NCBI RefSeq assembly: GCF_016755875.1
Contig: NZ_BNED01000005.1
Location: forward strand, 1,178,001-1,242,000
Reading direction: 5' to 3'
Origin: Streptomyces spororaveus
GTDB taxonomy: Bacteria > Actinomycetota > Actinomycetes > Streptomycetales > Streptomycetaceae
DNA length: 64,000 nucleotides
In this document: positions 58,502-64,000 of the stretch, piece by piece
Layout of the letters: every line of letters starts with the position of its first letter
Position numbering within the stretch: the stretch's first letter is position 1
Program-made: the position numbers and the translations under genes
Notes under the pieces: generated by a model
Told to the model about the DNA's origin: nothing
Database searches by the model: none
Seen by the model: only the letters and a program-made list of their open reading frames with translations

Positions 58502-60262
58502 GGGCATGCAGATCTTTAAATCGTCTCTTTGGCCTTGCTCTGAGTGGAGTCGGGCGCGAGGAACGTGGCGACGTCGGCTGGTGTGCGAAGGCGGGCGGTA
58601 GAGGTGTCGATGTGGTGGCCGTGTGCTTCCAGGAGTGGGTGGACCTCCTGCTTCGCGCGGCTGATGGTCATGGCAGTGACGCCGAAGAGTTGGCCGAGGA
58701 GATCCATGGTCGCGAGTTTGCGCAGGTGGAGCACGGTGGCCAGGATCCGGTCGGCTGGGGTGAGTTTGGCTTTGGCACCTGTGCCAGGGGCCACCAGACG
58801 CTCGTGACCACGACGTGTGCGGAGCACTTGCTCGCGTTGAACCTCCAGCGCTGGAGTCAGCGCGTTGATGAGCTCGCTGAGCCGTAGGCGGGTCATTCCG
58901 GTCAGCTCTGGGTCCTGCAGTGAACGCCGCGTAAGGCTGGGCGGTCTGGTCGCCGGGGCCTGGTCTGACGTGCTGTCGGTCGTCGCCGCATGCGTCGGAT
59001 GCTGGGGGTGGAGGGTGTAGTTCCAGTCGCCGTGGAAGCGGTGCCGGGTGATCGGCAGGGCGGCGATCTCGTCGTCGCTGACCTGGATGCCGGTGGGGTA
59101 TGGGTTGGTGTCGAGTTCGGCGTGCACGGTCAGGCCGGTTTTGGTGGTGGTCGCCGCGATGCTCTCGACGATGACTTCGTGGCTGGTCAGGGGCCTTCCA
59201 CGCCAGTTCATGGTGATGTGGGAGAACAGCCGGTGCTCGATCCGGTTCCACTTCGAAGTGCCGGGAGGCAGGTGGCAGACAGTGACCGTCAGGCAAGCCT
59301 CGGCGGCGAACCGGGCGAGTTCGGTCTTCCAGGTGCGGGTGCGATAGCCGTTGGAGCCGCCCGCATCGGCGGTGATCAGCAGCCGGCCGGCCGTCGGGTA
59401 GGCGGCCCGCCCGGCTCCGTTCCACCAGCGGCGGATCGACTCGACGGCGAACGCGGCGGTGTCGTGGTCGGTGCCCACATTGACCCAGCCGGTGTTCGCG
59501 GCGACGTCGTAGATGCCGTAGGGCACCGCCCTGCCCAGCTCGCGGTCGGGGAAGTCGTGGGTGTCGACCCGCACCGGCTCGCCTCTCGGCTCCCACTCAC
59601 GGCCGTTGTTCTTGAACGGGCCGACCAGTTCCTTCTTCTTCGTGTCCACACTGATCACCGGAGCCCCGCGGTCCTGGTGGTCGCGGGCCTGCTCGTTGAG
59701 GTAGTGGAACTGTGCGTCCCGGTCGGGGTGCTGCTTGCCCTCCAGCGTCTTGGCGTTGCTCTGCAGGCTGAAGCCCTCCTCACGCAGGAGGTCGCCCACC
59801 GTGTCCGCGGAGATCCTGTGGCCCTGCCGGGTCAGCTGCTCGGCGAGCTTGCGGGTGGATTTGGTGGTCCAGCGCAGCGGCGACATGGGATCTCCGCGGA
59901 CGTCGGGCTCGACCAGCGTGAGGAGTGCCTCCCGAACGGCCGGGTTCCGGTCGACGACGCGTTTGCGGCCAGCGCCGGGCCGGCGGATGCGTCCCAACGG
60001 GGCCTCTCCGGCCTCGAGTTCCCGCACTCCGACAGACACAGTGGCCTCTCGAACACCGGCGGCACGAGCGACTGCTCTGATCCCGCCATGACCGAGTGAC
60101 TGGGCCTCCGCCCCCATCAGCAGACGACGCTGCCGCTCGTCGAGGTGCGGCAGAATCGCCTCGAACTTGGCCGCCAGTACAGCCCGTTGCCCATCCAATC
60201 CACTCATGGCCAGACCAACGAACCACCGAACGGAAAGCCACGATTTAAAGATCTGCACGCCC
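58502..60262 (-). mobile_element. IS element, ISAzo13 family
   Basis: A 1761-bp insertion with near-perfect 23-base terminal inverted repeats (GGGC-A/G-TGCAGATCTTTAAATC inward) and a 3-base TTA duplication on each side (58499-58501, 60263-60265). One transposase gene fills it, its TAA stop lying inside the left repeat. Both ends are intact, so it may still move. Confidence 0.9.
58516..60207 (-). CDS. ISAzo13-family transposase
   Basis: A 563-residue transposase. The N-terminal helix-turn-helix is HGGIRAVARAAGVREATVSVG. The DDE/RNase H-like catalytic part includes VISVDTKKKELVGPFKNNGREW (first Asp), RLLITADAGGSNGYRTRTWK (second Asp), and PGTSKWNRIEHRLFSHI (Glu). The C-terminal 150 residues carry a second helix-turn-helix-like region (LRKLATMDLLGQLFGVTAMTISRAK) more often seen in IS5-type transposases, so this protein is longer than usual. 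ATG 60207. Confidence 0.87.
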   Translation of the reverse strand: MSGLDGQRAVLAAKFEAILPHLDERQRRLLMGAEAQSLGHGGIRAVARAAGVREATVSVGVRELEAGEAPLGRIRRPGAGRKRVVDRNPAVREALLTLVEPDVRGDPMSPLRWTTKSTRKLAEQLTRQGHRISADTVGDLLREEGFSLQSNAKTLEGKQHPDRDAQFHYLNEQARDHQDRGAPVISVDTKKKELVGPFKNNGREWEPRGEPVRVDTHDFPDRELGRAVPYGIYDVAANTGWVNVGTDHDTAAFAVESIRRWWNGAGRAAYPTAGRLLITADAGGSNGYRTRTWKTELARFAAEACLTVTVCHLPPGTSKWNRIEHRLFSHITMNWRGRPLTSHEVIVESIAATTTKTGLTVHAELDTNPYPTGIQVSDDEIAALPITRHRFHGDWNYTLHPQHPTHAATTDSTSDQAPATRPPSLTRRSLQDPELTGMTRLRLSELINALTPALEVQREQVLRTRRGHERLVAPGTGAKAKLTPADRILATVLHLRKLATMDLLGQLFGVTAMTISRAKQEVHPLLEAHGHHIDTSTARLRTPADVATFLAPDSTQSKAKETI

Positions 60263-60403
60263 TTACTGCTCACGGCTGGATGCGTACACCGCGCCGGCGT
60301 CCCTGCCGGTTGAGCAGCAGGAGCATCTCGTGCACCAGGCCGTGCACGCGCTGCAGCCGCTCGGCCTCCCCGTCGCACATCTCCACCACCCGGCGCCCTC
60401 GGC

Positions 60404-60985
60404 ATGACCCACGATTCCCTGCTCCCCTTCGAGCAGGAGACCCTCAGACGTTCCAAAGCCGTCACCGCCGGCCTGGAGCAGTTCACCGCCGGGCTGGCAC
60501 CGCGCCTGGGCGGGGCATGGGGCCCCCGTGTCCTGCCGACTCCTTATCGGTGGAACCATGCCGACGACCGGATCTGGGAGCGGGAGGAGGGAGTGCTGTG
60601 GCGTGCGCTGCGCCGGGACGGCGACCATCAGCGTGCGCGTGCCTTCCTCACCCACGCCCACGGCCTCCAGCTCTGCGTCATCCAGCGGCCGCACCGGCCA
60701 GGCGAGTTCCTGGTCGGCACGCTGCTGCCGGCGGGCGTCTACGAGTACGACACGGCACCGCACCCGCAGGCCGTCTCGGTTCCCGGTGACCCCGCCCGTG
60801 CCGCCGCCGCGGTACGGCGCCGCCTCCTTCCGTACTACCGGCTCGCGTCGATGCGCGTGGCCAGCAGCACCAGGCTCAAGCAGGCCCAGCGGGTCGTCAT
60901 CGGCCGGTCTACGGACGGGCGACCGATCGCCGACGTGCTCATGCCCCGCGCCGTGCGGGCCCTGCTCCACGAAGACGGCCGCTGA
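60404..60985 (+). CDS. Hypothetical protein, 193 residues
   Basis: Begins MTHDSLLPFEQETLRRSKAVTAGLEQFTAGLAPRLGGAWG and contains LCVIQRPHRPGEFLVGTLLPAGVYEYD and a helical Arg-rich RRRLLPYYRLASMRV. The ATG overlaps the stop of the IS-split gene (ATGA), so its translation was coupled to a gene now broken. No family is recognised. Confidence 0.62.
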   Translation: MTHDSLLPFEQETLRRSKAVTAGLEQFTAGLAPRLGGAWGPRVLPTPYRWNHADDRIWEREEGVLWRALRRDGDHQRARAFLTHAHGLQLCVIQRPHRPGEFLVGTLLPAGVYEYDTAPHPQAVSVPGDPARAAAAVRRRLLPYYRLASMRVASSTRLKQAQRVVIGRSTDGRPIADVLMPRAVRALLHEDGR

Positions 60986-61012
60986 CACCTGGACCCCGGC
61001 ACCGGTCTGTGC

Positions 61013-61219
61013 GTGACGGCTACCCACTCCGCCTTCGCCCCCGAGGTCCTCGTACAGGACGCCGCCGACCGGCTCGGCGGACTCGGCTTCGAGGTCATCC
61101 GCAGCGACCAGCATCCGCTGGAGTTGTACTTCCGGTCGCAGCACGCCGCGAGCCCCGCTCCGGTGGGCGGTCTGCCGGCCACCCCGCCCGGAAGCCCGAG
61201 CTGGAACCGGAGCCGCTGA
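61013..61219 (+). CDS. Small hypothetical protein, 68 residues
   Basis: GTG 61013 opens TATHSAFAPEVLVQDAADRLGGLGFEVIRSDQHPLELYFRSQ. The first 45 residues look like a small alpha/beta domain, the rest is Pro-rich. Function unknown. The next 200 bases hold no supported gene. Confidence 0.5.
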   Translation: MTATHSAFAPEVLVQDAADRLGGLGFEVIRSDQHPLELYFRSQHAASPAPVGGLPATPPGSPSWNRSR

Positions 61220-61423
61220 CCTGGAACAGCTGGTGGCAACGAACTCCACCTTCCGCCTGCCATGGCCCACCGCAACACCCAGCGATGTCGCGGTCGCCCA
61301 ACCTGCCCCCGGGCCAGCCTCTTCGGACCGCACCGAAGTTGTCCCCCATCCCAGTCTCCGCCCGCGAGCCCATCTCGGCCACCGTGCCGCGTGCCGCCCG
61401 CCGCTGATTCGAAAGGAGCCCTC

Positions 61424-61858
61424 CTGCCCGGCCAGTTCGTCGTCGGCACGCACCCGCAGTACGGGTATGTCGCCTCCGCCCAAGGAATCCCTCACCACAT
61501 AAGCCAGTGGTACCTGAACCGTCTCGGCTTCCAGCCACTGCTTGGCCTGCACGGCGTCTACCTCCTGCCGGCCCCCACCCACGAAGGACCCCGGCGCATC
61601 CGCCAGGCCATCGAGAGCCTGCGCACCAGCGGATACAAGGTCCATGCCGACTACTCCCTGGACCCCGCCAACACCAAGCCGGTGCAGGCCAAGCCCGTTC
61701 GGGACCCGCGCGAGTGGTACCGGACCGGAGTCTCGCAGGCCGCCGCCACCCCCTCGCCCCAGTACGCCACCACACGGGCCTGGGGCTCCAGGCCCCCGCA
61801 GACCACGCCGGCGACTCCCGCACCGAGCGCAACCACCCACACGAGCCGCACCCACTGA
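61424..61858 (+). CDS. Hypothetical protein with apparent CTG start, 144 residues
   Basis: Coding begins at PGQFVVGTHPQYGYVASAQGIPHHISQWYLNRLGFQPLLGLHGVYLLPAPTHEGPRRIRQAIESLRTSGYKVHADYSLDP. AAGGAG (61414-61419) is 4 bases before CTG 61424, and no ATG, GTG or TTG is suitably placed; the upstream open frame from 61262 is low in coding character. The C-terminus is a Thr/Pro tail. Function unknown. Confidence 0.6.
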   Translation: MPGQFVVGTHPQYGYVASAQGIPHHISQWYLNRLGFQPLLGLHGVYLLPAPTHEGPRRIRQAIESLRTSGYKVHADYSLDPANTKPVQAKPVRDPREWYRTGVSQAAATPSPQYATTRAWGSRPPQTTPATPAPSATTHTSRTH

Positions 61859-61881
61859 TGAGAGAAGGACCCGTTCCACCC

Positions 61882-62316
61882 ATGCCCCACGCCGTCCACC
61901 ACCGTCCCAGCAGCAGCGAGCTGCGGCTGCGGGCCCGCCGGGAGGCCGCGGAATTCCTTCGAGGCCTCCCGGTCCCGGCAGATCCGGCCGCCTCGTTGCG
62001 CACCTGCGCGGAGGCAATGTCCCAGGCGTCCACGCCCGCCGAAGTCCACGCGCTGACCGAACTGGCGGCCGGTGGCGAGGAAGCCGGACTGATCGCGCTG
62101 CGGAACCTCCTGCGCGCCGCCGGCGCCCGCTGCCGGGAGCACGGCGAGATCCAGCTCGCCACCCGCTACGAGCGCACGAGCGACCTCCTCGACATCGCCG
62201 ACCGGGCTCTCTTCCAGCTCGGCGTCGACGTGCTGACCACCCAGTACGACACCACAGCGGACACCGCCGCCCCCTGCCTGACGCCCGTCGGCCACGACGA
62301 GGGAGCACCCACCTGA
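61882..62316 (+). CDS. Hypothetical helical protein, about 144 residues
   Basis: Helical protein (SSELRLRARREAAEFLRGLPVP; VHALTELAAGGEEAGLIALRNLLRAAGARCREHGEIQLATRYERTSDLLDIADRALFQL). Start either ATG 61882 (GAAGGA 13 bases before) or ATG 61858, which overlaps the upstream stop (TGATG) and adds 8 residues. Its stop overlaps the next gene (CTGA). Confidence 0.6.
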   Translation: MPHAVHHRPSSSELRLRARREAAEFLRGLPVPADPAASLRTCAEAMSQASTPAEVHALTELAAGGEEAGLIALRNLLRAAGARCREHGEIQLATRYERTSDLLDIADRALFQLGVDVLTTQYDTTADTAAPCLTPVGHDEGAPT

Positions 62317-63368
62317 CGTCCTCCGAGATCACCCTCTACACCAGCCAATACCACGGCATCGTCGCCCTCGTCTCCGGCGAATCGTCCCGGTGGGCTCGCA
62401 CCGCCCTTCAACTCGCGGGATTCGAGAAGGACGGCGGCGGAAACTACGTCATGCCCCTGACGGACGCCAGCCGCGTCCGCGAGGCCCTGACCAACCTCAG
62501 AGAGACAGCGGCGGCCTTGCAGAGCAAGGTCACCGCGACCAACCAGAGCTACATCGGCGACTTCGCCCTCGAAGTCAGCAAGGACCTGCCCGGCCAGTGG
62601 AAGGTGCAGGTCGAGAACTACGGGCACCCGGCGACGCAGGGCGACCTCTTCTCGTGCCTGTGGGCGACCGGTCCCAACCTCCGCCTCCTTGAGAACCGGC
62701 GCGTGTCCTCTGCTGCGATCTTGCAGTCCGAGAACCGAGCCGAACTCGCCATCATCTACAACCCCCGCCACGACGTGTACGACGTCGCGATGCTCGCCCC
62801 GCAGGACATGTACCTGGACGAGGCCGTCGTACCGCCGCCCGTGATCACCGTGCATTCGGCGCCCGTCCCCGCCGCCCGCAAGATCGCCTCCAGCCTGCTC
62901 GCCGACTACTACCGGGCCGTTTTCGAGATGCAGTTGAACCATCTCGGCGATGACCTGGCATGGGCGCAGGAGGAGTTCGAACCCGGCACCGTCCAGGATC
63001 CTCCCCAGCGTGACCTGGCCGAGGCCTTCGACCGCTTCGCCACCATCGCACCGCGCATCATCGCGTCCCTGCGCACCAGCGGCCTTCACTCCTTCGACCC
63101 GCACCAGGCAGCGTTCCTGGAGGACATGGAGGCCGCGTTCGGTCAGCCCAGCCCGGGCACCGAGAACGCGGGGAAGGCACCGGAGAACCCGAGTCTCGAT
63201 CTGCTGTCGATGTGGATGAGCGAGGGCGAGGGTCTGGTCGACCTTGCCCGGGCCGCCGTCCGCACCGCACCCGCGCCGACCGCCTTTGGCCTCGTCCGTG
63301 CCGTGGACGCACCCGGGGTGCTCCCCTCTCCTCCCCCGCGGGCCGGCGCCGCCCTCAACCGCAGATAG
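62313..63368 (+). CDS. Hypothetical protein with apparent CTG start, 351 residues
   Basis: Starts TSSEITLYTSQYHGIVALVSGESSRWARTALQLAGFEKDGGGNYVMPLTD, continues with WKVQVENYGHPATQGDLFSCLW and a helical second half (RKIASSLLADYYRAVFEMQLNHLGDDLAWAQEEF). CTG 62313 overlaps the upstream stop as CTGA with GGGAG 7 bases before it; no canonical start precedes the conserved-looking N-terminus. The first 40 residues resemble in style the start of the 61424 protein. Not recognised. Confidence 0.6.
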   Translation: MTSSEITLYTSQYHGIVALVSGESSRWARTALQLAGFEKDGGGNYVMPLTDASRVREALTNLRETAAALQSKVTATNQSYIGDFALEVSKDLPGQWKVQVENYGHPATQGDLFSCLWATGPNLRLLENRRVSSAAILQSENRAELAIIYNPRHDVYDVAMLAPQDMYLDEAVVPPPVITVHSAPVPAARKIASSLLADYYRAVFEMQLNHLGDDLAWAQEEFEPGTVQDPPQRDLAEAFDRFATIAPRIIASLRTSGLHSFDPHQAAFLEDMEAAFGQPSPGTENAGKAPENPSLDLLSMWMSEGEGLVDLARAAVRTAPAPTAFGLVRAVDAPGVLPSPPPRAGAALNRR

Positions 63369-63383
63369 CCCCCTGGAGCCGCT

Positions 63384-64000
63384 ATTCCCCTCCCCCCGAC
63401 CCCACCTCCGCACGAGGCGGTTAATGCTCTGACCGGCTGGGCCGTCCAGTTCTCGGTCATCACGCTCCGCTGCGAGATGGCCGTGGACCACCTCCGTACC
63501 CACCACGGAGACATCACCGACGCCCCGGCCGCCCAGGCCGCCGAAGCCGAGCGCAACCGGGAACTCGCCGAGCTCTTCGTCGATCTCCGCCCCCACCTCA
63601 ACACCCTGATCGTCCACGCCAGCGCCGGCCTGCAGGCCATGCCCCCGGCCCGGCACCATGCCCGCTGGCACCTGCTGATCTCCGACCTCGCCCATGCCGT
63701 ACACATCCTGGACGAGCACCCCGACGGCCAGGACACCACCGCCCGCGACGCACTGCTGTGGCCCTACATGCAGACCTGGGGCGAGCACGACGTCCTGCTG
63801 CGCGACCTCGCCCTCCAGCCCACCCACCCACCCGAGCCGAACCCCGGGCTCGGTACGGAGGAACAGGAGGCATGGACCGCCTGGGCCCGCTCGGCCCACA
63901 GCCGCGGTCTGCTCCGGCCCCAGGAATCTCGCTACGACGCCGCCGACCGCCAGCTCACCCTCGCCTTCGTCCCGCACCCGGTCGACGAGGACGAGGAGAT
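63384..64000 (+). CDS. Hypothetical helical protein, runs off the window
   Basis: Helical protein (HEAVNALTGWAVQFSVITLRCEMAVDHLRTHHGD...LNTLIVHASAGLQAMPPARHHARWHLLISDLAHAVHIL), C-terminus beyond the window. No ATG/GTG/TTG lies before the first helix. Candidates are ATT 63384 (GGAG 5 bases upstream; gives a Pro-rich N-terminus) and CTG 63429. ATG 63477 would remove 31 residues. Function unknown. Confidence 0.55.
   Translation, partial: MPLPPTPPPHEAVNALTGWAVQFSVITLRCEMAVDHLRTHHGDITDAPAAQAAEAERNRELAELFVDLRPHLNTLIVHASAGLQAMPPARHHARWHLLISDLAHAVHILDEHPDGQDTTARDALLWPYMQTWGEHDVLLRDLALQPTHPPEPNPGLGTEEQEAWTAWARSAHSRGLLRPQESRYDAADRQLTLAFVPHPVDEDEE

Larger units (their letters stand above)
58395..60407 (+). 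pseudogene. Small hypothetical gene split by the IS element
   Basis: GTG 58395 (GGAGGG 6 bases before it) opens MYHPVSIHIGLHVAGPISLP...LLWSRGFA and meets the IS at 58502. Removing 58502-60262 and one TTA joins base 58501 to 60266 and restores an 82-codon frame (...RGFAYCSRLDAYTAPASLP...HHPAPSA) whose TGA overlaps the next gene's ATG. So the insertion is recent and broke an intact gene. Product unknown. Confidence 0.75.

Overview
The window is high-G+C actinobacterial DNA, almost certainly from Streptomyces. The codon pattern, the GTG/TTG starts with AGGAGG-type ribosome binding sites, and families largely confined to that group (WhiB-like, DUF317, DUF2637, DUF4913, SCO6880 and MAB_1171c families, LAxTG-anchored surface protein) all point there. 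There is no rRNA, tRNA or core housekeeping block. The content (replication initiator and helicase loader, mobilization proteins, a type IV secretion operon, an IS element, a defence pair and many small unknown proteins) is that of a large plasmid or integrative conjugative element. No integrase is seen, so the two cannot be told apart here.

Layout. 1-12 kb is accessory metabolism. It holds a PLP-dependent threonine dehydratase-like enzyme and a 2OG-Fe(II) oxygenase divergent from a TetR regulator, then a P-loop kinase / CYTH / radical SAM operon, a pentapeptide-repeat protein, a nitrilase-family amidase and a PPOX-fold protein. It ends in a four-gene set: ImmA/IrrE-like metallopeptidase, MAB_1171c-family membrane protein, amidohydrolase and a convergent XRE regulator. 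12.3-20.6 kb is the replication and mobilization core: a 24-codon leader, Rep-like initiator, DnaC-like loader, WhiB-like regulator, a DUF2637 membrane protein whose gene is packed with GGGGACC/GGTCCCC words, MobC with an oriT-like cluster of inverted repeats inside its gene, the relaxase and a lipoprotein. 20.7-24.3 kb holds small genes, several with zinc-ribbon-like Cys pairs. 24.5-26.2 kb is a lower-G+C thioredoxin-reductase-like gene that looks foreign.

26.2-32 kb runs on the minus strand: a Gabija-like defence pair (OLD-family nuclease gajA, then UvrD-like helicase gajB) followed by DUF317-type and other small genes. 32-36 kb is a cassette (endonuclease VII-like HNH protein, DUF4839 membrane protein, HEPN-like protein) lying between two copies of the 3' end of a SpaA/LAxTG surface-protein gene, one truncated and one intact. 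36-49.4 kb is a long minus-strand run of plasmid accessory genes: DUF317, ATP-grasp enzyme, MFS exporter, HxlR-type regulators, three tandem related helical proteins, GNAT acetyltransferase, RelE-like protein, DUF4913 protein and an orphan beta-class DNA methyltransferase.

At 49.5-49.65 kb a large palindromic divergent promoter separates that run from the plus-strand conjugation operon: NlpC/P60 cell-wall hydrolase, DUF6112 pilin-like small membrane protein, an anchored accessory protein, a VirB6/TrbL-like membrane protein, an SCO6880-family protein broken by an in-frame TGA, and a VirB4-like ATPase. An ISAzo13-family IS (58502-60262, TTA target duplication) then splits a small gene, and unknown genes of the same operon style run off the right end. 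Several genes after 37 kb have no ATG/GTG/TTG where homology, overlap or ribosome binding site places the start, and seem to use CTG, ATA or ATT. Together with one frameshift and one nonsense codon, this suggests either relaxed initiation or some decay.
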